From Burhinus oedicnemus (lineage: Eukaryota; Chordata; Aves; Charadriiformes; Burhinidae), in the NCBI GenBank assembly GCA_008921705.1, contig VFFE01006972.1, positions 534,957-598,956 of the forward strand: 64,000 nucleotides of DNA, in the 5' to 3' direction. Under the pieces are notes generated by a model that saw only the letters and a list, made by a program, of their open reading frames with translations, was not told where the DNA came from and made no database searches. This document shows, piece after piece, positions 12,013-25,435 of the stretch. The translations under genes and the position numbers were made by a program. Every line of letters begins with the position of its first letter. Position 1 is the stretch's first letter.

Positions 12013-12102
12013 ATGGATGACCCTGAAGAGACTGACCGAAGCAGAGGTCTCATTAGACCACCTGGATACATCAGAACAGTTCTGAGAGAGAAGAAAATTT
12101 AG
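12013..12102 (+). other. Candidate 29-codon small ORF in strong start context (speculative)
   Basis: An ATG at 12013 has A at -3 and G at +4, a strong vertebrate start context. It opens a frame beginning MDDPEETDRSRGLIRPPGY and ending in TAG at 12100. The peptide is charged and has no similarity that I recognise. It lies just upstream of the GC-richer patch with the possible exon at 12356. Chance ORFs of this size are common, so this is a pointer only. Confidence 0.12.
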
Positions 12103-12355
12103 GATATTAGCTTCTAATAATTTCTGAAGTTATCTTTTTCCTCTTCTTCCCACTACTGTTCCCCTCGATATTGCCTCCCAGCCATACTCGGCCTCCCAGA
12201 CCCATCACAGCACTATTGCAACCCCAAGGCAGGAGGGGATAGCTGGAGCACTCAGGCAGAGGTGCAAGGAGGCAACGGGGCAAGGCAGAGCCTTGTGCAA
12301 GGCTGCCGAGTGCAATCCCTGGCTCTCAGCTACTGCTGTCCTCTCCCCTCCTCAG

Positions 12356-12438
12356 CTGCTGCTGTGAAGCCTTTGCCTGAGGAGAGACACCCTCATGTAG
12401 GGACCATTGACCCAGAGAGTCAAGTGAGAAATGTTCAG
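12356..12438 (+). other. Candidate internal exon (speculative)
   Basis: A pyrimidine-rich stretch ending CTCCTCAG (to 12355) looks like a splice acceptor, and CAG|GTAGGA (12438/12439) looks like a donor. The 83 bp between them is open in the frame that reads VKPLPEERHPHVGTIDPESQ, and is richer in G+C than its surroundings. I recognise no protein family, no neighbouring exon is visible, and 83 bp is not a multiple of three. It may be chance. Confidence 0.15.
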
Positions 12439-15400
12439 GTAGGACTTTTCATATCAAATAAACTCAGGGTGTATCAGGACAAGACTTCCAGCTGTGCTGT
12501 TAGACTGTGTTTGTTCAGTTTCACAAAGGCCCATATCCTGACAACCATTTTAGAAAGTGCCATTTAGGACAAACTGCATCAGGTTACCAAACAGATCCTA
12601 GTGTAGGTAACACCTGAGGGAGAAAGCCCGCAGAGAAATATGATTTGATGTTGTTTTCATTCTGAAGGTAACATTCTCCAGAAAGGACTCCTAGCTAACA
12701 CATCATCTTTATGCTACACAAGGTTAGAAAGACTCTTCACCACTGCTGTAATTCATTTCTGAACTTAGACACATTGCTTTTCCCTTCCTGACTTACGGGG
12801 AAGTTTTGCTGTAGTGCCACAGAACACCTTCTCCTGAATTCTGCCCTTATAAGCTGTGTAGGTACTTCTAAGGGCAGAAGTTGCTGAAAGTGTTTCAATT
12901 TTCACTTTTCAATGACTTAATATTATTTCACTTGAAATAATCTGAGTATACTTGGTAGCACTAGATTTTGATAAAAAATGCTGTTTGAAAAAAATATATT
13001 TTATGCCTAAGTCACACTGTCACTTTATATTAACTTTCTTATCCATTTCACCTTTATACTGTCCTCTGTATTCATTCATTTTTAACTAAGTTATCTTTTT
13101 TCAGTCCTGAAATAGATTTTAAAAAGACAGGAGTGCCCATCTCAGCCTGAAAGAAAGCTATTGCTCTGACAATTAAAAGCAGCTTGAACTTTCAGTAAGC
13201 AGAGGAAAATTTTTTAGAACCGTGTTCATATTGTAAACTAATGAAGATAATGTATAACTCTTTCACATAGTTTTCCATCCTTAAATCTTCGAATGCTTTA
13301 CACAAAGTCACTTCAGTACCACAATGTAACTTTGTTCAGTGATTAGGCACCCTGAGCGGTTTTCTAGTAAAAATAATTCCCTAGACAGAAATGCTACTTT
13401 ATATCAGAAGGTACGCGATCAGCCAAATATAGTTTAAACATCAAATTTTGTAAGCTAAATTTTGTGAGTTTCTTGCACTGGGTTTTGATTCTGAAGCACT
13501 AAATGTGACATTTCTGTAAGCAGACAAACTGCTTCTGCTTCACATTTCCACAAACACAGTCATACCTTTAGCTGAAAAGACCTCCAACCTAAAATTAGTA
13601 ATGACAGTACTCAGCATGTCTAAATGCCTGTTGTGGCTTTTCTTTTTTTTTAAATTCTTCAATTTTGATCTGTTATCAGATTATATAGACGGATCACTTA
13701 GGTGTAGAGCTGTGCTATGCCACTTCGTTGGCTGTAACAAGTAGGAAAGTATTTAACTAATGTCCTTTCTATCTTCAGAATCAGTAGACCTCAGACCCTG
13801 CTGCTGTGTTTGTGTGCATATGTAATTACAGCACACTTCACGAAGGTTTCTAACTGCACTTCAGAACACAGATAGTGTCCTTACAAGAGACCTTCTCCAT
13901 CTGCATGTGCCCGTCTGAAGAATCACAGTATATAGTAACACAGGTACATCACAAAAGCCTTTTGAAAATTATACTAATGATTCTGAAGCAGCATTTAAAT
14001 ATCTGGTGTCTCAACAACTGATGTTGCCATGAACTGTTGTTCATGGCATGTCAATAGCTCATGAGAAATCACACAAATCTTCCAGTTAAGGTAGGGCGAA
14101 AGTCAGTTCATTACAAAGATTACTGTAATACTGTTCCATGTTCCTTGTTTTCATGAGTGCCAGGAGTACACAAAAGGTAAAGTGAATGCAGATAGTCAAA
14201 AAGTCTCTTCTGACTAGTTCTGCACTGGTCTCAGCCTGGGTTAGGGAATTCCTTTGTATTCTTGCAGTAGCCCTGCTTCCTAAGCCACCATATAAAACAT
14301 TTAACAGTCCCCTGCTCACCCTCCCAAAATTTTCTACTGTGGGATTTTAAACAGCAACATGATACCCTACCTGCAAGGATATTACATCCACTTTCATTAG
14401 CTTGGCTTTCAGGAGGAAATTTAACTCTACAGAATGCATCAAAATCCCTGCTGCGAAACATGCCATCTTCTAAGTGCAGTCAAAAAAACTCTGTAATTTC
14501 TTATTCTTTTTAGAATCAAAATTATTCGAGGCTCTGATTTTTCCTTCATTTTCCAGCTGTAGTCTTGGTGATTTTATAAATCCTGAATAAAAATAACACA
14601 TCATGCTTTGGACAGATGAACACAAATTTTCTCTATTATTCACAGTCCTTTGTAATCTTTATTAGCATAGACTGAGTCACCAGCTTGCTAAATAAACAGA
14701 ACATATAGGTTAGACATATGTTTTTTCATCTGACTTATTTCATGATGCAGAAAGTACTTAAGTTCTGTTTCAGCCCTTTCCTGTGTGAGAACAGAATGCT
14801 CCAATTAATAATGGCAAATTACAGCCAGAAACCTGTGCCTCAATGAGCTTGTCAGAGCAATGAGAATTTTCCGCTTATTATTTTGAGAAAATTCAAGTGA
14901 AAGAGGGATGCTGTGAGCAGTTTTAAAATTCTCAGTCCTTTATCAGGGCTACATATATACATATGTGTGTAAAACAGCTTGCAGGATTAAGGTTTTAAAC
15001 TAAAAAAAACAAAAAAAAACAAACAAAAAAAACCCCCAACTTTTAAATCAAGTTTTATGGATGAAGCGTTAAGAAAAATGTCACTTTTGGAGGACTTGGA
15101 AATGATAGTACCAATTATTTAGTAATGAATTAAAAAGGTTGAAATTCCTCTTAATACAAACCACTCTGCTTCCCTATTCCACTTTTATTAGCAGTATTAC
15201 AAATACATGCTGATTCTGAAAGAGGGCTAGAAGACCTGGGATTTGATGGTAGGGCTCACCAAGAGAAAGAATCAGGAGAGGCTTTGCCTGCTTTTCCAGA
15301 ATAGCACAGCTGTCCTACACCCTGCCTGGACATGACAGACATGAAAGCATACACTATGCTTTACAGCTGCTTATTTATCCCCAAACTCTCACACAAAATA

Positions 15401-18400
15401 TACTGACTTAGGTGTTTTTAAGGACTGAGGAGATTTCCATCTCAGAAAATGCACCAAGTATTATTGTGTTGCTGCTGAGTATTACAGCTACTGCATAATA
15501 GACAATGCACACACTAAGAGATGAGAAAAAATAAGTGCAATAACAAAAGAGAGAGAAAACAATAGTACGAAAGCAACTTTCCCCATTGTGCTATGAACTC
15601 TTTTTCCCCAACCAGTGTTCTAACACCACCACCCAAACTCAAACAACTCATGAGTAGCTTGTTCGGCAGCTGGCTGAGCTGCTGTACGCTCGCTGGAATA
15701 CCTCACCCATGGATGTCTGTGCCCAGCCTCCTGGCAGGGGCCAGGCTTTGGAGCATTTCTCACAATCTTTGCGACAAGGAGCACCACCGCATCAAGGACT
15801 GACTCTTCCCCCATAGGCTTGGTGTTTAATTCAGCCATACTACAGCCATTCTCTTTATACTGGAGGGGTGCTTACAGCATTCTTAGGGCAGGTTAAAATA
15901 GTAAGCAGTTTATATGTACTATTATTACATCAGTGTATTGTGGAAACAATAAAAACAACAATGTTCCCCACACAGTAGGATTAAATGGATTCTTACTTTA
16001 TCTTAGTCTACCAAATGAATGGAGGAATCATTTGCTTCCTCCCAGGAAGGACAGCTGGTATAGATAATTGTTATATGGCTTAGGGGTAAGCACAGGACAT
16101 TAAGACATCCAGTTACCTGCCATCAAGTAAACGGTAGTAGCTGAACCGACCGTGGGCAGTGCCTTGTGAGGGCACTCAATAGCTCAGCTGAGAGCTGAAA
16201 ACTCAAGCTTTCATTTAAATCAAATCACTGTATATCTTCAAACAATACATAATTATAGCAAGTTTCCTTTTCCTTTCCAGTTCCTGTATGCACCACTGTG
16301 TGCATGAGATCTCTGTAGTAGTGGGAAGACCTTCTGGGAAGGCCTCCAAGGTGGCTACATCTTCGGTTACGTGGAGTCAGGTGGTGGCTGCAGGTCTGCC
16401 CTAGGTCAAGTCTGTCAGTGGACAACTATGACTTTTCATGGTGCCTTTTTTCCATGTTCGGATACCATCTATGAAGCAGTGAATCATGGTGAGGTAACAC
16501 AAACGTCGCCTGTCCAAAAGATGCCTGTTCAGATGAGGCCACAAACCTTCCACTGTACATAATTTAATACAGCTATTGCAATTTCTTCATTAGTTACCTT
16601 ATTCATGGCTATTTCCTAATTGTAAGATAGAATCATTTACAGAGGAAAGATAGTAAAAAAATTACAGGGCAGCCAATTCCAGCATGACCATTTCCCTCAG
16701 AATAAACGCACCTGAGTTTCTGAGAGCTTTTGTGAACAAAAAGCTTTTGAACAAACACATGGGGAGGGGGGAAAGGAAAGAACGGACAAACCTGTTAGAA
16801 ACACTGTGGGATCAAATCTGAACAAAATTTGATCAGAAGATGAAGTCTCTTTTTTTTATTCAAGTAAGTGATGGTGGTTGAAAGAATATTTTGGCTTTAT
16901 TTATTCTGCTGTGCTATTCATTGTGGAGCAGGTTGGCATCTGCCCATCTCCCCTAAGGAAGGGCTAAATACAATTGTGCTGCTCTCAGGAACCCCAGCGG
17001 GGAAGTAACCTGTGCCAGCCCATTTTTTGTTGTAACTTATTTTCTCTCACTGGTCAGCAATTTGGAGGCCACTTGCATGGAAAGAGGACAGAGCAGCTTA
17101 TTGGCAGCCATTCTGCTGCCCTGGTGATTCCTACAGCACAGGTGAATAGTGCATGGAGGATCATAGGGGGATACTAAAAGATTGGAGTCATCTTTTTATA
17201 CAGAACAAGAAATAACAGAGGAAGAAAAGTAATGCAGGTCCGTAACAGCAAAAACAAACAACATTTGATATACCAAAGAAAGAGGAGGCAGCAGAAGGGA
17301 TCCAGAGAGAGGAAGGACAGGGATGACTGGCAAATTTCATTAAATAGGCTTTTTATCATTTTAAGAAGCTGTTGGGGGACTGGGGACATTTTTGTTTGCT
17401 TGTTTTTCTCATAAACTCGTAGACAGAAAAATGCTGGCCAGCTCTAAAAAAGGGGCATCAGTCATGCAGGCATTTAGCCAACATCACCATTGGGCCCTAT
17501 GAATGTCAGGTGCTGTTCAAAAAACTAATTAGTGTGTTTTCCTTCAATACTTTGTTGAAAGAATGTTTCATTACCATGCAAATGGTGTTAACTCACAACA
17601 CAAGCTAATTGAATTCTTACAAAACATCCCATGCAGACCCTTATCATAACCTGCTGAACAATAAATGCTAAACTCACTTTAGAAGACAGAATTCGTATTA
17701 AGTAGCAGGACACTGACTGTCAGACTATTTACGGCTTTTGTTATTTCAGATACTTTGAGTCCAAAAGTAATTCATCTTGTTACCTCTGTTAACAATGGAT
17801 TGGCACTTGCCACTGTAACCAGCTGGACTGATAGCTGAGAAGTAAACTACTCTGCTGCCTTCAGTGAAAACAGCATGGTTAATACATCCCGCCACGAGTG
17901 TTTTAAGTTGTCTGTTTCTGCTGTTGCGGCTCCCCTCTCCTTCCTGCCAGCAGCAATTACAAGAGGGTCTCAGAGCAGTGAATGGCTTCAGAAGAGCAGC
18001 AGCCACGTGCTCGCTCCTCTGTCATCTTTGCCAGTGCAATTACACGCAAATTCAGTCTCTGTGCTGGACTTGCCTGCCAAATGGCTTTCTCCAAACACAT
18101 ACTAACAGTAGTTGGTTGTCATCGCTGGGTGCTTGCATTCCTTTCTGCTCTTGCATTCACTTTGGCTGGATCAAGACATTTCAAGAGTCAGTCTGGATCA
18201 GTCCTTGCCTACTCATTAATCACTCATTAAGTCCACCTTATTCCTGGCCTTTCACTTGGCAAGTTTACTGATTCAGGCCATAGTGAAGCACAGGTCCCAA
18301 CTGGGAGACGAAAGCTACCGCAAATGCTGTCCACTGGGTTTGCCATTGGCATGAGTTGCTGCTATCAGATCAACAGCAGCTTACAGCACTGCTGATCTGC

Positions 18401-20529
18401 TGAGTCTACACTCTATTCATGGAAATAAAAGGTAAAATATTATGCCTTAGACTGAGTTGGATAACACATAGTTACTATCTTCCAGGTGAGCGAAAAATGC
18501 CCAACTGCAGATAGAAAAGAAGCAGGTGAGAGGCTTGGCCAAGCAAAAAGCATGCACTTAATACAACATGTAAACATAAACCTTATTGCTCTGCTATTCA
18601 GACCTGGAGGGCTGACATTCAGTACCACTCTACCTCAGTGCTTACACCTCATAGAGTTTACACTGATCCCTTACATGTACCAAAAAGCAAGCTCTGGAAA
18701 ACAACTGTTGCTGAATAGAAGAGAGTTTCAGTGCCAAACTGGACAGAACAAAGGGTAGGAAATTTTTTCCTGGTGTCACTCATATTACTCATTCAGAAGT
18801 CTCAATGATTAAACCAGTAGTACTCAGAGGTTCTGGAACAGCAATGAGAGCAATATTAATGTCATCATTTTCTCCGGGTGAAAATATTTCTCCCACCTTC
18901 ACAGTAAGATCCAACTTAAACTTTTATTCAATGCAAGGATTCAACCATTTTGCAGGCAGAAAGAAAATATCACAGAGATTATCCAAATACAGTATTTTTT
19001 AAGCACAGCGATGTATTCTCAATAAAAATGTGCAGATAAGCAGATGTGCTTTGAGATAGAAACAGTTTAGAGCCTTTTAAAACAGTAATATCCACTGCAG
19101 AGTTTCTTGTTTTGTCCTTGTCTCAAATAATCTCAACAATAGGTTAATAGACTTAACCTTATCACTGGAAGGCATGCTCGTATACGTGTAAAATAAAAGG
19201 TTTTAGAGGACTGAGATGAAAATAGTCATTCTTATCCATAGAGATTTTTAAGACATGGAGAGAATTTTTAATTGATATTATGATGAAAGGGTCATCATTC
19301 AGAAACTTCTGTAAAAATAAAAATTTGCAGAAGAACATTCGTTTGGGTAAATTGAAACATGCTATTTTTTTACCATCTCTAAAAGTTCCATTGATATTTA
19401 AGTAATTTTTTCTTCATCTACTATGTTTTTTGAAACAAATAGATTTTTATTTCTGGTTCAAAAAACTTAAATGCAACAGTTAACACAATGGTGTTTTTGC
19501 AATGTTTGACCTTTTCACTAAAATTGAAGGCTGTAAGCTAGTATGTCGTTGGTTTTGCCTCTAATGAGGCAGTGGCTCCTTTAAGAAAGGCAAATCTCTC
19601 CCACTGATCTATCGAGGTCTGAAGCCTGCCCTCAGATCATGTTTAGAGTATTCTGTAGCTCTCTTGCAGATGATGAGATTGGGTTTTCTGTTCCTAATAA
19701 TGAAGATTAGGAGGGTATTGGTGTACACTGCAGTCTGCTCTGATTCAGAATGAAACTTGGGAACTAGAACTACTCCTCCCAGGAGCAGATGACTTAACAT
19801 CTTCATGAAGAAACATTTTTTCATGAAGTTCTGTTAAGAACATTTTATTTGGATCCTATGACAGACATTTATGAAAATAACAAAAAGTGGCCATGGATCT
19901 TAAGCTTTTCTTTGCAAAACTCTTGACTGTTGCAGAACAACACATAAAGGTCAAAAGGAAGGGGAAATGCGACTGTAAAGGTGGATATTGTGCAAAAGTG
20001 AAGAAGAGGAGTAGAAACAATCTGCAGGATGTGAGCAATGAGAGATCTGGGGTGGCTACTGCCAGACAAAACATCTGTAAACACATATTCTCTGCTAAGT
20101 GTTTTACACCTGTCCTGGAGAGAAGTAAAACGCAGTCTGTGCACCAATGAATCTGGATGGAAGGATAAACAGAGAGAAGGACTTCTTTTAGCTTAAGATC
20201 ATTAGAAATATTCATTCTGTTCTCCACATATCATATTTTGAATTTCTAAAACCAGAGAAAGAAAAAAAAAAAACCACTAGCCCATCAGAATGAAATTCAC
20301 CTCACAACTAGGAAGAGTATTTACTTTGAAATGTAATTGAAATAAGGACAAAGTAAAATTACAGAACAGCAAAGCAAGCACCCACTACATTTTCTCTATG
20401 TGAAACTGTTCCAAAAACTCAGTGGTGCAAGATGTGCATACTGTGTAAAGTGTTAAATTATTCATTCTATTTGTATTTAATGGTTCCAAAAAACCCAAGC
20501 TGGTAAAACACACACAACACTTAATGCCC

Positions 20530-20545
20530 TTTTTTTTTTTTTTTT
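20530..20545. repeat. Homopolymer T16
   Basis: A simple mononucleotide run. No retroposed sequence is recognised beside it. Confidence 0.9.
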
Positions 20546-23500
20546 AACTTTAGAAGGCACTTGTTCCAACACCTTCTGTGTGTAGACTAAATTATTTGCC
20601 TATAGTTTTGCCTCCTTCCAAGATTAGTGGAAAGGTGTATAGTCTTCCGTTCCCATGAGACAAACATACTTTCACACCTCCCCAAGCACGTTACCTTCAA
20701 TTGCTTGTTAAACTGAGCCAATGAAACTGAGAATTCTTAAACAAAACACACATTAGCATGCCTCATTTTCTTAGGTTTTCATTGCTCCATTTACTATTTA
20801 GAACTTCATCCCACTCCTATTGAAGTGAATAATGAAACTCCCATTGATTTCAATTTGAATGCCTCTCTATAGCATTAATTAACATCTAACTGTTGAAGAA
20901 GGCAAATCAGAGCTGCGCAGGTTTATCAGCTGAAGTTTTGCTCCTGGTTGTAGAAATTGCTGCTTAGTGTGAGATATCTCCTGCGTATGGTCATGGTGAC
21001 ATCTCTTGTACAGTGCCTCAAGTCTTGCACAGGTCACAATAAAGATAGGGATAAAGGGGAATTTAGAACATGTATCCCACTTTTCAAATCTAGCATGGCC
21101 TGTAGTAGTTATCAATTATCATTTAAACATCTGAAGCAGAGGGAGGAGAAGAGACGCTAGTCAAGTCCACTTTCTGTTTGATAAATCTCACAGAATACAG
21201 AAGATCAAACTCGGGCTACTTCAGCGATACATACATCAAGCAACATGGCTGCTCTGTGCATATTTCTGAAGCGACTGATAGGCTAGGAATGCTAATACCA
21301 CTTCTTCAGCTTCCATCAGCTGCACAAGTTACTGGCCTCTTCCCACTCCTAAACAGCTATGTGGCTCTGGGACTGTCAGCAGCGCGCATGCCACTCTCCA
21401 TTGCTTCTCTTCCCATCGTTTCAAAGTCCTCTTACCATTTGTTTCATAACCTGCTCCACTAACCTTCAGCATCTCCCTGCTTTTCCATCCTTCACCCTTG
21501 GGATGGTTTTATGGGTTCCAATTCATCTGAAGAAGATTATGATGCCAGTGAAAATGTAACCATTCAGAAAGAGGCAGCCTGAAGAGTCACACTAAAAATT
21601 TTGCATCAGGCATTCAGTCTCATAGATAAACAGGCTGAGATCTTTCAGAGTAGTGAACAGTTCCATAAAGCTGTCCTCCAAAACCTGGTCCTGCTTCTCC
21701 ATCTTTCCCATCTTATGTACTATCGCATGTGTTTAAATTGTGTATGTTTCTGAAATCCCAGCATAAATCCATCCTTGTAATAATTCCTGGGGGAAAAAAA
21801 TGATTTGAAAAGAATATATCTTTGACAGATCATAGAGTGTGGCTTGTGTATGTTAATAAACATATGCTTATAAGCATAACTACAGCTGCTTGCATTATAT
21901 ATTTAATTTTGTTTAAAACAACTGTGTTGAAAATTTGTTTCCACTTTTTGAGAAAAATGCATTTTGAAGCTCAACAATTTTCATATCCTTCCACCTCCTC
22001 AAGATGTATTTAAGTAAATTCCATCAGCTTTGTTCTGAAGAAAAATATTTCATTAAGACTAAGAGTATATTTTAAGATTATGCATTGCTGATGCATAGTT
22101 TAAGTTGCAGTGATTTTTCTATTGCCTGGGCCCAGCCCATCTGGTCTTGCTGGTGCTGGTCTGTTAGAGCCAACAGAACTGTGTTGATTTACAAACAACT
22201 GGAGAGCTGGAGTATCATTTCAGGCCACGCTGAATGAAAAAAAAGGGAAATATTAGGTGTTTTTTGCTCAAATTAAAAAAAAATAAATCTAAACAGTGAA
22301 CTTTGGGCAAGGATTTGAATTTTTCATTGCAGGACACATCCATGAATGTTTTTCTGTGTAAAGCAGCTACGCTTTTATTTTTCTTACTTTTCTTCCAGAG
22401 CTTATAATCACCATAGAATATAGCCTTTCTGAATTTTGAATATAGATAAACCTTGGCCCCCAGTTTCTTGTGGTGATATATTCACTGCAGACCAGATTCT
22501 TCTTCCTTTTGCTAGTATTTTCAAGAACAACTTTCGGAGTGACTTACTGCTCACCTTCACAGATGGTGGCAAAAACTACCCAAAGGGAACAATCAGTAAG
22601 AAGTTATTCAACTTTTCTAACACTATAAATCAGATAGTTTGGGGCTATAGATATCATACATTTCTCAATTGTTTTTATTTTTTCCCTTTAATACTTTTTT
22701 CAGGATTAGCACACTACTGGTTTCAGAGTAGAAAGAAAAATCTCTTCACCTGCTTAGCCCTTCACTTAATGTAGCTTTTTTCAGTGTATATTTCTGAAGA
22801 ATGAACACTTTCAAATATTTTTTTTTTATCCCAAGAGAGCTTATGTAATATTTAATAGGATTTCAAAGGCAGAGCTTTTTCTCCTCCTTTCCAACTCAGA
22901 ACATCAATTTGGATCACCTCTCACTGAATTTTAGCAGGTGAGAAACTCCAGTGACTGCCAATACTGCCTGCAAGTCACAGACATACTGTGAGATAAGCAG
23001 CCACATTGAATGACTGCACATTTATGTGACCTGTTCCTTCTAGTCATTGTCCAAGAGTCCTTTGGACAGGATACATATAACTGCTTGCCACCAGTATTTC
23101 CAGTTTGGGACTGCAGATAATGGACTTATTTAATTTTATAGACTCGTGGAAAATAAACATAAGAGGAAGGGGAACAGAAGGCTCAAAACTTCACTTTATG
23201 TAAGAACTAACACAAATATAAAAGCCAACAAACTGTTTCTATATCGCATACAGACTGAGAAACTCATGCATTCAAAACCCCTTTGAGGGGAGGACTACCC
23301 ACAGATACCTCAGCTGTACTCTTACTATGCAAATGTATGTTGACATAAAGTTGCCCAAATATTTGAGAACTGCATTGTCCTAGCAGTTCCCACAGCACTG
23401 TCATAGATCCTGCCCTTCCATACTAACATTAGTGTGGTTCCACTGTGGGAGGTTTTGCAACATACTGTAGAAGAGCAGAATTTACCCCTTAAAGTAACAG

Positions 23501-25435
23501 AGAGATTGACATATGTTTTCTCCATCCATTTGGCTAGCCTACAATAAAATGCCTAGTGCTCCATCAGAGTTTGTAATTGATTGGCCAGTAAACAGCTTGT
23601 TGATAATAACATATTCTAGCCATCTGATGTTTTGAACAATCCAGTAGCAATCTGCAGCAATGCTATTTACACTATGTTCTCTGTGCTGGGCACGTGTCCA
23701 GCTTTTACCACCACCAAGAAGAACAAAGAAGCAGGAGGTCTGTCATAACCTTCAGAAGGTTTTGTGAGTAATTTTAATGTTTTCAGAGGCAGTTTGACTT
23801 CTAGCAGAGGACTCAAACATGGAAATCTTTTTCATGTTCTTTACTTTATGAATTGTATAATTTTATAAATGGGGAAAAAAGTGTATAGAACAACTTTTCA
23901 TAAAAGATAAGCATTTAAGGATATCAGGGTTGACTGTCTGCAAAGACAGAGAGGCTAGATCACTCAAGGAATACTGGGGACATCCCATTAGTCATGTTCA
24001 GTGACCTCGGGCTGATCTTCTGGGCCATGTAATGCAGAGCGTCTCAAACCAGATCCCCTGCCTATTCAGATTGTTTGTATTACTAACTTTTGGGTCCTGT
24101 CTAAGGAATTCAGATCACATAGAGTTTGGTCTATGTGTGTGTTTGTTTACACATACACATACAACTAGTATACAGGCAGGGTAGAGAGACCTAAGTGTTT
24201 TATAGTACCCTCAGATCAAGCAACATAACTGTAAGTATTAATAGCAAAGACCAGAATGCAAAGGAAACTTACATATCACTGGCCTGAGCACCACAGCACC
24301 GCAAATCCTAAGGCTTATTCTGCAATACCTGGAATACAGAGTGATGAATAAGAATGGACTGCTAAAAGTCCAGGAGGACAAGATTAGGAAAAAGTTACTG
24401 CACATATCCAGAGAACATTTTGGTTTAGGTTTTTGCCAGACATGAGCTTGGAAGCTAAATATCTTCATAGCTGAGGTGAGTGGCCCCTTTTGCTTTATGC
24501 TCTCTCTAGTCAAAAAATATTTAAATAGTATCTGCAATAGGGACATGCAAGTACTATGATTGACAGATGTCTTAGTAGAAGCCAGGTCTCTCCCAGGGTC
24601 AGAAACATTCCTCAGCTCTGTATGAATGCTTAGTACATCGGACTCCACAGTCAACTCCTGGAGGAAGGCTGAGGGTATGAGTGCCAATGGGCTGAATTGT
24701 GAGACTGAGGAACAGACCAAGATGGTGACGGATCCAGAACAGAACATGAAGCTTCTGGGGAACAGTCAATTGCTTTAAAAGCACTGTCTAAATTTAGGCA
24801 CTTCTATTACTATACAACAGCAGGGCAGGGATTTAGAGGATCCACATTTTGCACTTCCAATGTCCATTTCAAATCTTCATTTCCATTTTACAGTGAACAT
24901 ATATTTTCTTTAATAGAAGTGTATATTCTTCATGTAATCATAAGGCCTAATAATGAACCGAGTTGTGTTGTTATCAGTCAAATCCCAGTGATTTTAATAG
25001 ATTTACCTGGCCTTTTTATAACACTGAAAATGAGATTCCCTCCCCCAGTGACTATGATAGTCTAATACTCTGCTGGAGAACATATAGGATAAAAACCAAA
25101 AAGACATAGCACCTATTCAACACCTCCATTGCTAACATTCATATGGAAACTTTTAAAAAATCCGCAGCTAATCATATTTCTTGAATTTCCCTTTTAATTC
25201 TTACAAGCAAGCACAAGACCCCAGTGTCATTGGTTATTAGGTTTAAGTTCTTTAGTGTAAAGATAATAAGGTCCTCTTAGCTAGAAGGAAATTTGAAGTC
25301 TTCCATAAATTTTAAAAATAATTTCATGTAAGATTCTCATACAAAACCATCACCATGCTGCATTTCAATGTGTTAACAAATGTCTTCCTTGCCCACATCT
25401 TTTCGTAATTAAATAATTGTAAGAAAATTACAGAG

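Larger units (their letters stand above)
9855..25435. other. Long unique non-coding interval
   Basis: No transposon copy is recognised with confidence, and no gene. Features of note are a T-rich/A-rich snap-back at about 10084-10109, a GC-richer patch at about 12.17-12.45 kb, an A-rich run at 15002-15032 and T16 at 20530-20545. The longest frames (17864-18271 plus; 24238-24747 minus) lack family motifs and look like chance. Confidence 0.55.

Noticed and set aside
24238..24747. 169-codon minus-strand frame
   Set aside because: No motif, composition like the surrounding non-coding DNA; chance is enough.
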